Source of the DNA: Fusobacterium sp.
GTDB lineage: Bacteria > Fusobacteriota > Fusobacteriia > Fusobacteriales > Fusobacteriaceae
Direction: 5' to 3'
Length of the DNA: 7,235 bases
Assembly (NCBI GenBank): GCA_020024855.1
Contig: JAHHTB010000087.1
Coordinates: 1 to 7,235, forward strand
Positions 1 through 6,748 of the stretch are shown one piece after another. Position 1 is the first letter of the stretch. Each line of letters begins with the position of its first letter. A program made the translations under genes and the position numbers. A model generated the notes under the pieces. That model was not told where the DNA came from. It saw only the letters and a list, made by a program, of their open reading frames with translations, and searched no databases.

Positions 1-1
1 A

Positions 2-871
2 TTACCAATAATGTTATTTTTTATTATTGGTTATGTGTTAAAAGTATTAAAGATTTTATCAAAAGATGAAGCATCAGTATTATTAAAGTTAATTTTTTAC
101 TTAATGAGTCCAGCAGTAATTATTATTTCTGTAAGTTCAATGGAGATTTCAAAAACTTTGGTATATTATCCAATTTCAGCTATTTGTATTCATTGTGTGA
201 TGATTGTTTTGGGGCTTATATTTTCAAAGTTTATGAAATTAAATGAAGATGAAAGAAAAATCTTTAGAGGTGGAACTCTTATAATGAATATGACGTTCAT
301 ACTTCCTTTTTTTATAATGTTTTTTGGAGAAAAAAATGTTTACTTACTTTCTCTTTTTGATGCTGGAAATTTAATAATGATTACAACAGTTGTGTATTCA
401 ATATTTGTTTCTCAAGAAAATGACAGTATAAAAGATAAGATTGTAAAGATAGTAAAATCTCCATTGATAATAGCTTTAATAATAGGAATAATTATAAATA
501 TTAGCAAGGTGAGAGTACCTGAAGGGATAAGAATAACACTTCAACAGATAGCTAGTGTAACAGGAGTTCTAATAATGATAGCTCTTGGGGCATACTTTAC
601 ACCAAAGTTTACAAGATTAAAATTAAGTTTAATAATAATAGCTGTAAAAGTTATTGGAATTTTAACTGTTGGAACAATTGTAGGAAGAATACTTCCTCTA
701 GATGAAATGGGAAGAACAATTATTTTATTAGGAGCTCTTTCCCCTGTTGGAAATAATATATTAACCTATGTATTTATAACAGACGGTGATATGGATTTAG
801 CCATAAATGTAGTTTCTTTATCAATAATTTTAAGTTTTATAAATGTATCCTTGCTTTTAATATTTAGATAA
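2..871 (+). CDS. AEC-family (auxin efflux carrier-like) permease, 5' end cut by window edge
   Basis: Inner-membrane carrier of the AEC/BART type (Pfam Mem_trans), a family that includes malate and other organic-acid permeases; the substrate cannot be read from sequence. The protein is almost wholly hydrophobic, with about ten membrane segments. Counting from the ATG at 11, these lie near residues 28-45, 54-76, 88-106, 110-134, 150-165, 177-197, 205-228, 237-257 and 262-285, plus one at the start. Family-like stretches are LMSPAVIIISVSSM near the N terminus, LGAYFTP in the middle and LGALSPVGNNILTYVF near the end. The first ATG is at 11, but the frame stays open to the left edge and reads Leu-Pro-Ile before it, matching the LPI-plus-hydrophobic start usual in this family. 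No ribosome binding site is visible, so the true start is probably some 10-20 codons outside the window. Tandem TAA TAA stops and a terminator follow, so it is a separate transcription unit from the uronate genes. Confidence 0.82.
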   Translation, partial: LPIMLFFIIGYVLKVLKILSKDEASVLLKLIFYLMSPAVIIISVSSMEISKTLVYYPISAICIHCVMIVLGLIFSKFMKLNEDERKIFRGGTLIMNMTFILPFFIMFFGEKNVYLLSLFDAGNLIMITTVVYSIFVSQENDSIKDKIVKIVKSPLIIALIIGIIINISKVRVPEGIRITLQQIASVTGVLIMIALGAYFTPKFTRLKLSLIIIAVKVIGILTVGTIVGRILPLDEMGRTIILLGALSPVGNNILTYVFITDGDMDLAINVVSLSIILSFINVSLLLIFR

Positions 872-880
872 TAAATTTTT

Positions 881-919
881 AAAATATTCTTAGAAATTTT
901 CTAGGAATATTTTTTTTTT
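881..919 (+). terminator. Intrinsic (rho-independent) terminator of the AEC permease gene
   Basis: Arms 881-896 and 898-913 are complementary over 16 positions with a single G-U pair. Allowing a minimal loop this gives a 13-15 bp AT-rich stem, directly followed by a run of ten T (910-919). It starts 9 bases after the first stop codon of the permease gene. On the opposite strand the stem is not followed by a clean T run, so it looks one-directional. It separates the permease transcript from the uronate operon. Confidence 0.87.
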
Positions 920-959
920 GAAAAAATTTTTACGAAATTTTAACAGTGAAAAATAAAAA

Positions 960-989
960 ACTAAATTTTTAAAAGATATACTAAATTTT
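960..989. repeat. Short direct repeat, two copies 20 bases apart
   Basis: ACTAAATTTT occurs at 960-969 and again at 980-989, start-to-start 20 bases, which is about two helical turns. A related AATTTTTAAAA stretch appears at 964-974 and 992-1002, and also just after the permease stop. Base composition is so skewed that this may be chance. It could also be a pair of activator half-sites upstream of the promoter. Confidence 0.3.
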
Positions 990-1002
990 GTAATTTTTAA
1001 AA

Positions 1003-1034
1003 TGTTCTAAAAACGAAAATAACTTTTAGAAACA
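1003..1034. repeat. Imperfect inverted repeat upstream of the promoter
   Basis: TTCTAAAA (1005-1012) and TTTTAGAA (1024-1031) are perfectly complementary across an 11-base spacer. The match extends to TGTTCTAAAA against TTTTAGAAACA if one extra A is allowed on the right. It ends about 23 bases before the -35 box and has no T run after it, so it is not a terminator. A regulator binding site is possible but unsupported beyond the symmetry. Confidence 0.35.
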
Positions 1035-1056
1035 ATATTTTTTACATAAAAAATAG

Positions 1057-1083
1057 TTGACACAGTATAAAAAATATTATAAT
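1057..1083 (+). promoter_or_regulatory. Sigma-70-type promoter of the uxaC-uxuAB-dctPQM operon
   Basis: A perfect -35 box TTGACA lies at 1057-1062 and a perfect -10 box TATAAT at 1078-1083, separated by 15 bases. An alternative -10, TAATAT at 1080-1085, would give the optimal 17-base spacing. Either choice puts the transcription start near 1090, leaving a leader of roughly 35 bases before the uxaC ATG. This is the only convincing promoter seen in the window, so the six genes downstream are inferred to share it. Confidence 0.78.
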
Positions 1084-1101
1084 ATACTTGCATACAAGTG
1101 T
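1084..1101. promoter_or_regulatory. Putative GntR-family operator overlapping the transcription start
   Basis: The sequence ACTTGCATACAAGT (1086-1099) is a near-perfect palindrome with 6 of 7 symmetric pairs matching; widening it to 1084-1101 gives 7 of 9. It resembles the TTGTATACAA-type sites bound by FCD-subgroup GntR regulators, the group to which the hexuronate regulators UxuR and ExuR belong. It sits just downstream of the -10 box across the predicted +1, a classic repressor position, and a pathway intermediate such as fructuronate or mannonate could be the inducer. No regulator gene is in the window. The palindrome is seen; the regulator family and the ligand are inferred. Confidence 0.55.
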
Positions 1102-1124
1102 GTAAGTTGATTAGGAGGTAATAT

Positions 1125-2531
1125 ATGAGTAAGTTCATGGATGAAGATTTTCTTTTAAAAACAGAAGTTAGTAGAGAGTTATATCATAAGTATGCAAAAG
1201 ATATGCCTATTTTTGATTATCATTGTCACTTAAACCCAAAAGAAATATCTGAAAATAAAAATTATAAAAACTTAACTGAAATTTGGCTTGCTGGTGATCA
1301 CTATAAATGGAGAGCCATGAGAAGTAATGGAATAGATGAAAAATACATTACTGGAGATGCCGATGATTATGAGAAGTTTATGGCTTTTGTAGAAACAATA
1401 GAATATTGTTTTGGAAATCCATTATATCACTGGTCTCATTTAGAATTAAAAAGATTTTTTGGAATAGATTTAGTAATAAATAGAAAAAATGCAAAAGAGA
1501 TTTGGGATAGAGCAAATGCACTATTAAGTACTCCAGAGTTTACAACAAAAGAGTTGATAAAAAAATCAAATGTAAAAGCTTTGTGTACAACTGATGATCC
1601 TATTGATTCTTTAGAATATCATTTTGAAATTTCAAAGGATAAAGAATTTGGTGTAAAGGTATTACCAACTTTTAGACCAGATAGAGTTTTAGGAATGGAG
1701 AAAGCTGGATTTAAAGATTATATAAATAAACTTTCAGAAGTTTCAAATATAGAGATAGACTCTTTTGAGAAATTGATAGAAGCTTTAAAAGGAAGAATTA
1801 AATTTTTCGTGGAAAGAGGGTGCTTAGTAACAGATCACAGTCTTGAAGAACCTTTCTTCCAATTAGCTACAAAAGAGGAAGTAGAAGAAATATTTAAAAA
1901 AGCCTTAGAAGAAAAAGAGATAAGTAAAAAAGAATTAGAAATATATAAAACTGCTATATTCTTAGAACTAGCTAGAGAGTATAAAAAATATGATCTAGGA
2001 ATGCAACTACATATGGGAGCTCAAAGAAATAATAATACAAGAATGTTTGAAAAGTTAGGGGCAGATATCGGAATGGATTCAATAGGGGATAACAATTATG
2101 CTTATTCTCTTTCTAGATTATTAGATGAACTAGAAAAAACTATGGAATTACCAAAAACAATATTATATTGTTTAAATCCTAAAGATAATGAAGTGTTAGG
2201 AACAATGATAGGAAACTTCCAATGTGGAGAAATGCCAGGAAAAATGCAGTTTGGTTCAGGTTGGTGGTTCTTAGATCAAAAAAATGGAATGATAAATCAA
2301 ATGACAACATTATCTAGTTTAGGTTTATTAAGAAGATTTGTAGGAATGTTAACTGACTCAAGAAGTTTTATATCTTATACAAGACATGAATATTTCAGAA
2401 GAATAATGTGTAATTTAATAGGAACTTGGGTAGAAGAGGGAGAAATTCCATATGATTTAGAAATTCTAGAACCAATGGTTAAAGAAATTTGTTATTTAAA
2501 TGCAAAAAATTACTTTGGATTAAAAGATTAA
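1125..2531 (+). CDS. uxaC: Glucuronate (uronate) isomerase UxaC
   Basis: Cytoplasmic uronate isomerase (EC 5.3.1.12), amidohydrolase superfamily, converting D-glucuronate to D-fructuronate; the family also converts D-galacturonate to D-tagaturonate. Its 468 residues match the usual length of about 470. Visible signatures are the N-terminal metal-binding HxH at His33 and His35 in IFDYHCHLNPKEI, a mid-protein block MQLHMGAQRNNNTRMF with His296 and Arg301, the following GADIGMDSIGD, and the hallmark C-terminal block GMLTDSRSFISYTRHEYFRR with Asp411, Arg413 and His421. The start at 1125 is fixed by AGGAGG at 1113-1118, 6 bases upstream. It is the first gene after the operon promoter and putative operator, and catalyses the first intracellular step of the pathway completed by the next two genes. 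No frameshift or missing key residue was seen. Confidence 0.97.
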   Translation: MSKFMDEDFLLKTEVSRELYHKYAKDMPIFDYHCHLNPKEISENKNYKNLTEIWLAGDHYKWRAMRSNGIDEKYITGDADDYEKFMAFVETIEYCFGNPLYHWSHLELKRFFGIDLVINRKNAKEIWDRANALLSTPEFTTKELIKKSNVKALCTTDDPIDSLEYHFEISKDKEFGVKVLPTFRPDRVLGMEKAGFKDYINKLSEVSNIEIDSFEKLIEALKGRIKFFVERGCLVTDHSLEEPFFQLATKEEVEEIFKKALEEKEISKKELEIYKTAIFLELAREYKKYDLGMQLHMGAQRNNNTRMFEKLGADIGMDSIGDNNYAYSLSRLLDELEKTMELPKTILYCLNPKDNEVLGTMIGNFQCGEMPGKMQFGSGWWFLDQKNGMINQMTTLSSLGLLRRFVGMLTDSRSFISYTRHEYFRRIMCNLIGTWVEEGEIPYDLEILEPMVKEICYLNAKNYFGLKD

Positions 2532-2557
2532 AATATAAATAAATTTAAGGAGGAAAA

Positions 2558-3607
2558 ATGAAATTATCATTTAGATGGTATGGAGATACAGATCCTGTAA
2601 CTCTACAATACATAAGACAAATACCAACAATGCACAGTATAGTAACGGCTATATATGATGTTCCAGTTGGAGAAGTATGGGAAATGGAGAAAATTCAAAC
2701 ATTAAAGGAGAAAGTTGAAAAGGCTGGATTAAAGTTTGAAGTAATAGAAAGTGTTCCTGTTCATGAGGACATAAAATTAGGATTACCAACAAGAGAAAAA
2801 TATATTGAAAACTACAAAAAAAATATAGAAAACTTAGCAAAAGCTGGAGTAAAAGTTATTTGTTATAACTTTATGCCTGTTTTTGACTGGACAAGATCTC
2901 AATTAGATAAAGAGTTAGAAGATGGTTCAACAGCATTAGTTTACTATAAAGATCAAGTAGATAAATTAGATCCATTAAATGCTGAATTATCTTTACCAGG
3001 ATGGGATTCAAGTTATACTAAAGAAGAAATGGCAAACCTATTTGCTCAATATAAAGCAATTGGAGAAGAGGGACTTTGGGAAAACTTAAAATATTTCTTA
3101 GAGCAAATCATTCCAGTAGCAGAAATTAATGATATTAAAATGGCTATTCATCCAGACGATCCACCTTGGCCAATATTTGGATTACCAAGAATCATAACTA
3201 AAGAAGAAAATATAGATAGATTCTTAAAATTAGTAGACAATAAATATAATGGATTAACATTATGTACAGGATCTTTAGGATGTGCAAACTTCAATGATAT
3301 TCCAAAATTAGTAGATAAATATAGTGCTATGGGAAGAATCCACTTTATGCACGTTAGAAATGTAAAACTTTTAAATGATGGTGTAAGTTTTGAAGAATCA
3401 GCTCACTATTCTGGGTGTGGATCTTTAGATATCGTTGAAATTATGAAAGTATTATATAAAAATAAATTTGATGGATATTTAAGACCAGATCATGGAAGAA
3501 TGATATGGGGAGAAACAGGTAAACCAGGATACGGTTTATATGATAGAGCTTTAGGAGCAAGTTATATAACTGGAATTTGGGAAACTTTAACAAAATTAGA
3601 TAAGTAA
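2558..3607 (+). CDS. uxuA: Mannonate dehydratase UxuA
   Basis: Cytoplasmic D-mannonate dehydratase (EC 4.2.1.8), which removes water from D-mannonate to give 2-keto-3-deoxy-D-gluconate. It belongs to the metal-dependent xylose-isomerase-like TIM-barrel family (Pfam UxuA). At 349 residues it is the short form typical of Gram-positive-type enzymes; E. coli UxuA is about 394. Seen are the N-terminal FRWYGDTDPVTLQYIRQIP, the central NFMPVFDWTRSQL, and residues at positions expected for the metal site: His198 in IHPDDPPWPIFGLPRI, Cys236 in LCTGSLGC, His265 in MHVRNV and Asp311 in RPDHGRM. This His-Cys-His-Asp set agrees with the Mn-binding ligands I recall for the Streptococcus suis enzyme. The start is supported by AAGGAGG at 2547-2553. 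It lies 26 bases after uxaC and ends in TAA directly followed by TAG. It is the third enzymatic step although second in gene order. Confidence 0.97.
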   Translation: MKLSFRWYGDTDPVTLQYIRQIPTMHSIVTAIYDVPVGEVWEMEKIQTLKEKVEKAGLKFEVIESVPVHEDIKLGLPTREKYIENYKKNIENLAKAGVKVICYNFMPVFDWTRSQLDKELEDGSTALVYYKDQVDKLDPLNAELSLPGWDSSYTKEEMANLFAQYKAIGEEGLWENLKYFLEQIIPVAEINDIKMAIHPDDPPWPIFGLPRIITKEENIDRFLKLVDNKYNGLTLCTGSLGCANFNDIPKLVDKYSAMGRIHFMHVRNVKLLNDGVSFEESAHYSGCGSLDIVEIMKVLYKNKFDGYLRPDHGRMIWGETGKPGYGLYDRALGASYITGIWETLTKLDK

Positions 3608-3627
3608 TAGTATTTTGGAGGGGAAGA

Positions 3628-5229
3628 ATGAAACTTTGTTTAAATAATTTGGAAAAGATAAAGGGAATAAAAGAAATAGAAGCTCCAATATATGACATAA
3701 AAGAAGTAAAAGAAAATACAATGAAAGCACCAAAATGGTTACATTTTGGTGCTGGAAATATATTTAGAGCTTATGTAGGAAAGATGCAACAAAATTTATT
3801 AAATAAAGGTCTTGAAAATACAGGAATAATTGTTGCAGAAAGTTTTGATACAGAAATAATCGATAAAGTATATAAACCATATGATAATTTAACATTATCA
3901 GTAAGATTATCAAAAGATGGAGATTTTTCAACAGAATTAATTGGAAGTATAGTAGAATCTTTAAGAGTTGATACTGATAGAGAAAAAATAGAAGAAATAG
4001 TAAAAGCAAAAACTTTACAAATGATAAGTTTTACTATAACAGAAAAAGGATATAATTTAAAAACTCCAGATAAAAAATATATGAGTATTGTAGAAGAAGA
4101 CTTTAAAAATGAGCCTTCAAAAGCAAAACATATAATGAGTATAATAACAAATTTATTAAATATAAGATTTAAAAACGGAGCTACTCCTATTGCAATAGTA
4201 AGTATGGATAACTGTGCTGGAAATGGAGAAAGAATAAAAGCTGCAGTTCATGATGTAGCAAATCATTGGTTAGAAAATGGATATGTTGATAAAGATTTTA
4301 TAGCTTACATAGAAGATGAATCTAAAGTAAGTTTCCCTGTATCAATGATAGATAAAATAACTCCTAGACCAGCAGAAGTTGTAAAAGAGTACTTAGAAAA
4401 ATTAGGTTTTGAAGATATGGAAATAGTTGTAACTAGCAAAAACACTTATTCAGGTCCTTTTGTAAATTCTGAAGAAGCTGAGTATTTTGTTGTAGAAGAT
4501 AAGTTTCCAAATGGAAGACCTCAATTAGAAAAATCAGAATCAGGAGTATATATAACAGATAGAGATACAGTAGATAAAACTGAAAGAATGAAAGTTACTA
4601 CATGTTTAAATCCTCTACATACAGCTCTAGCAGTATATGGTTGTCTACTAAATGAGAAAACTATTTATAGTGCAGTATCTAATCCTTTACTTAATAAACT
4701 TATAAAAAATATAGGATATGGAGAAGCTTTAAAAGTAGTTGAATCACCAAAAATATTAGATCCAAAAGAATTTATAGATGAAGTAATTAACGAAAGATTT
4801 GCAAATCCATATATTCCAGATCAACCTGAGAGAATAGCAACAGATACTTCTCAAAAAGTTGGAATAAGATATGGAGAAACTTTAAAAGCATATATGGAAA
4901 GCAAAGAATTAAATATTTCAGATATAAAATATATTCCTTTAGTTTATGCTGGTTGGTTTAGATACTTACTAGGAATAGATGACAATGGAAATGAAAGAAG
5001 TATCAGTCCTGATCCAATGTTAGGAATGTTACAAGAGAAATTAAAAGGAATAGAATTTGGAAAACCAGAAACATATAAGGGACAATTAAGAGAAGTCTTA
5101 AAAAATAAAATGATTTTTGGTGTTGATCTTGAAGAAATTGGATTAGCAGAAATAGTAGAAAAATATTTTGTAGAAATGTTAGTAGGACCAGGAGCAGTAA
5201 ACAATACTTTAAAAGAAAATCTAAAGTAA
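3628..5229 (+). CDS. uxuB: Fructuronate reductase UxuB, mannitol dehydrogenase family (long form)
   Basis: Predicted cytoplasmic NAD(H)-dependent oxidoreductase that reduces D-fructuronate to D-mannonate (EC 1.1.1.57). It has the two-domain layout of the mannitol dehydrogenase family: an N-terminal Rossmann domain with LHFGAGNIFRAYVG (Gly41, Gly43, Arg47) and a C-terminal domain bearing the catalytic K-x5-N-x2-H pattern (Lys322, Asn328, His331) in MKVTTCLNPLHTALAVYG. SMDNCAGNG and FPVSMIDKITPRP are further family blocks. At 533 residues it is longer than E. coli UxuB (about 486), in part through a 30-residue N-terminal extension before the Rossmann motif. The start at 3628 rather than the internal ATG at 3721 is supported by GGAGGGG at 3617-3623. 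Sequence alone would allow another polyol or sugar-acid dehydrogenase; the position beside uxaC and uxuA makes fructuronate reductase the best call. Tagaturonate reductase is the main alternative. Confidence 0.88.
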   Translation: MKLCLNNLEKIKGIKEIEAPIYDIKEVKENTMKAPKWLHFGAGNIFRAYVGKMQQNLLNKGLENTGIIVAESFDTEIIDKVYKPYDNLTLSVRLSKDGDFSTELIGSIVESLRVDTDREKIEEIVKAKTLQMISFTITEKGYNLKTPDKKYMSIVEEDFKNEPSKAKHIMSIITNLLNIRFKNGATPIAIVSMDNCAGNGERIKAAVHDVANHWLENGYVDKDFIAYIEDESKVSFPVSMIDKITPRPAEVVKEYLEKLGFEDMEIVVTSKNTYSGPFVNSEEAEYFVVEDKFPNGRPQLEKSESGVYITDRDTVDKTERMKVTTCLNPLHTALAVYGCLLNEKTIYSAVSNPLLNKLIKNIGYGEALKVVESPKILDPKEFIDEVINERFANPYIPDQPERIATDTSQKVGIRYGETLKAYMESKELNISDIKYIPLVYAGWFRYLLGIDDNGNERSISPDPMLGMLQEKLKGIEFGKPETYKGQLREVLKNKMIFGVDLEEIGLAEIVEKYFVEMLVGPGAVNNTLKENLK

Positions 5230-5233
5230 AATT

Positions 5234-5248
5234 AGGAGGATAGCCGTG
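5234..5248 (+). promoter_or_regulatory. Ribosome binding site fixing the GTG start of dctP
   Basis: AGGAGG at 5234-5239 lies 6 bases before GTG at 5246-5248, and the reading that follows gives a complete lipoprotein signal with a charged KK near the start. The first in-frame ATG falls inside the hydrophobic part of that signal, so GTG is the right start. It is the only non-ATG start among the genes whose start is visible. Confidence 0.85.
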
Positions 5249-6265
5249 AAAAAAGTAAAATCATTTTTGAGTTTAATCTTACTAGTGATGTGTGCTTTAA
5301 TTTTAACAGCTTGTGGAAAAGAACAGAGCAAAAGAATAATAAGAATTTCACACAACCAAGCACAAGATCACCCAACAAACATAGGATTACTTGCTTTTGA
5401 AGAATTTATTGAAAGTAAGCTTGGAGATAAGTATGATGTGCAAATATTTCCAAATGAATTATTAGGTTCACAAGTAAATACAGTAGAGTTAACACAGACA
5501 GGGGCAATAGATTTTGCAGTAGCAAGTAATGCTATTCTAGAAAGTTTTGATAATATTTATCAAATATTCAATCTACCATATCTATTTGACAGTCCAGAAC
5601 ATTACCATGCAGTAATGGATAATAAAGAGTTAATTGAACCAATATTTACTTCAACAGGAAAATCAGGATTTGAAGCTGTAACTTGGTTAGATGCTGGAAC
5701 TAGAAATTTCTATACAGTAAAAAGACCAATAAAAACTCCAGCTGATTTAAAAGGATTAAAAATAAGAGTACAACAAAGTGCATCTAATATAAGAATGATG
5801 GAATTATTTGGTGGAGCAGCAACTCCGATGGGATTTGGAGAAGTTTATACAGCTTTACAACAAAGTGTTATAGATGGTGCAGAAAATAATGAACTTGCTC
5901 TAACAAGTAATAAACATGGGGAAGTTGCAAAATTCTATTCATATAATATGCATCAAATGGTTCCAGATATCTTAATAGGAAACTTAAAATTCTTAAATAG
6001 CCTTTCTCCAGAAGAGAGAAAAATCTTTAATGAAGGATTTGTTTTAATTTCAAAAGTACAAAGAGATGCTTGGGGAGATTCAGTAGAGAAAGCTAAGGTA
6101 CATGCAGAAAAAGATATGAAAGTGCAATTCATTTATCCAGAAGTAGCTTTATTTAAAGAAAAAGTTTTACCTCTTCATCAAGAAGTTTTAAATGCTACTC
6201 CTAAATTAAAACCTATTTATGAAAAGATACAAGAAATAGGAAAACAAATGAAGGAGGATAAATAA
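5246..6265 (+). CDS. dctP: TRAP transporter substrate-binding lipoprotein, DctP family
   Basis: Extracytoplasmic solute receptor that captures the substrate and hands it to the DctQM membrane permease. It starts with GTG and has a lipoprotein signal: basic VKKVK-like start (first residue read as Met), a hydrophobic core at residues 7-20 and the lipobox LTAC with Cys23 as the predicted lipidation site. Its 339 residues are normal for the family. DctP signatures are ISHNQAQDHPTNIG near the N terminus, GTRNFYT (Arg153), the block ADLKGLKIRVQQS whose Arg174 corresponds to the arginine that pairs with the ligand carboxylate in TRAP receptors, GFGEVYTALQQSVIDGAENN (residues about 196-215), then HGEVAKFYSYNMHQMVPDI. 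That arginine fits a sugar-acid ligand, and the operon points to glucuronate or a related uronate, which is inference. It follows uxuB by 16 bases and overlaps dctQ by one base (TAATG). Confidence 0.95.
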   Translation: MKKVKSFLSLILLVMCALILTACGKEQSKRIIRISHNQAQDHPTNIGLLAFEEFIESKLGDKYDVQIFPNELLGSQVNTVELTQTGAIDFAVASNAILESFDNIYQIFNLPYLFDSPEHYHAVMDNKELIEPIFTSTGKSGFEAVTWLDAGTRNFYTVKRPIKTPADLKGLKIRVQQSASNIRMMELFGGAATPMGFGEVYTALQQSVIDGAENNELALTSNKHGEVAKFYSYNMHQMVPDILIGNLKFLNSLSPEERKIFNEGFVLISKVQRDAWGDSVEKAKVHAEKDMKVQFIYPEVALFKEKVLPLHQEVLNATPKLKPIYEKIQEIGKQMKEDK

Positions 6266-6744
6266 TGGAAAATTTAAGAAATGGTTTAGATAAATTAATT
6301 CTTTTTATTTGTGTTGTTTTATTTATATTTATGACAGTAGTAGGAACTTATCAAATATCAGTAAGATATATTTTTAAAGATCCTAGTACAATTTCAGAAG
6401 AGTTAATATCTTACTCTTTTGCTTGGATGTCAATGTTTGCAGCATCATATGTTTTTGGAAAAAGAGATCATATGCGTATGGTATTTTTCGTTGAAAAATT
6501 TAATGAAAAGACACAAACATATATATCTATTTTATGTGAAATTGTAATTTTATTATTTGCTTTTGGAGTATTAGTTTGTGGAGGAAAAGCAATAACAGAA
6601 TTAACTATGACTCAAATATCTCCAGCTTTAAGAGTATCAATGGGATATGTATATTCTGTTTTACCTACTTGTGGAATAATAACTTCAATATATAGTATTT
6701 TAAATATAAAAGATCTACTAGCTAGATTAAAAGAGGAGGTATAA
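6265..6744 (+). CDS. dctQ: TRAP transporter small membrane subunit, DctQ family
   Basis: Small integral membrane component of the TRAP transporter, which pairs with DctM and helps dock the DctP receptor. Its 159 residues show the expected four membrane segments, near residues 10-30, 46-65, 86-108 and 124-146. The family's conserved region between segments 1 and 2 is present as RYIFKDPSTISEELISYSFAW (Arg34, Glu45, Glu46), followed by GKRDHMRM with His69, matching the usual charged HxRx stretch after segment 2. The start codon shares its A with the dctP stop (TAATG), and its ribosome binding site AAGGAGG (6251-6257) lies inside the end of dctP, so translational coupling is likely. It contains one of the rare CGT arginine codons in this window. 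It ends TAA followed at once by TAG, 4 bases before dctM. Confidence 0.93.
   Translation: MENLRNGLDKLILFICVVLFIFMTVVGTYQISVRYIFKDPSTISEELISYSFAWMSMFAASYVFGKRDHMRMVFFVEKFNEKTQTYISILCEIVILLFAFGVLVCGGKAITELTMTQISPALRVSMGYVYSVLPTCGIITSIYSILNIKDLLARLKEEV
6734..6740 (+). promoter_or_regulatory. Ribosome binding site fixing the start of dctM
   Basis: AGGAGGT lies within the last codons of dctQ, 8 bases before ATG at 6749-6751. It supports this ATG as the dctM start, giving the usual short hydrophilic N terminus before the first membrane segment. Confidence 0.8.
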
Positions 6745-6748
6745 TAGA

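Larger units (their letters stand above)
920..1056. other. AT-rich intergenic region upstream of the uronate operon promoter
   Basis: No coding frame or RNA gene is visible here. The stretch is mostly A and T, with A-tracts running up to the -35 box that could act as an UP-like element. It contains two weak repeats, listed separately (960-989 and 1003-1034). No CRP-like TGTGA-N6-TCACA site and no riboswitch-like fold was recognised. Confidence 0.6.

Noticed and set aside
1041..1071. Second possible promoter, TTTACA with TATAAA
   Set aside because: Spacing is 19 bases and both boxes are imperfect; the TTGACA/TATAAT pair just downstream is much stronger.
1084..1110. Riboswitch or leader attenuator in front of uxaC
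   Set aside because: The predicted leader is only about 35 bases, too short for a known riboswitch, and the palindrome there fits a protein operator better than an RNA hairpin.
2816..2823. Run of eight A in uxuA, and seven-A runs in uxaC near 1559 and 2278, as possible slippage sites
   Set aside because: Such runs are common in DNA this AT-rich, and the reading frames continue through them with full family similarity on both sides.
2649..2840. Open frame of 63 codons on the minus strand inside uxuA
   Set aside because: It lies wholly within a well-recognised gene, is rich in Leu, Phe and Ile as expected for the antisense of AT-rich coding DNA, and matches no family I know.
3441..3698. Open frame of 85 codons on the minus strand across the uxuA-uxuB junction
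   Set aside because: It is antisense to the conserved end of uxuA and start of uxuB, with low-complexity hydrophobic content; no promoter or family signature.
3764..4009. Open frame of 81 codons on the minus strand inside uxuB
   Set aside because: Leu- and Tyr-rich shadow of the coding strand, with no independent support.
4944..5204. Open frame of 86 codons on the minus strand at the end of uxuB
   Set aside because: Antisense to the UxuB C-terminal domain and not similar to any known protein.
5230..5245. Possible separate promoter or terminator between uxuB and dctP
   Set aside because: The gap is only 16 bases, filled by the ribosome binding site, with no inverted repeat or T run and no clear -35/-10 pair just before it.
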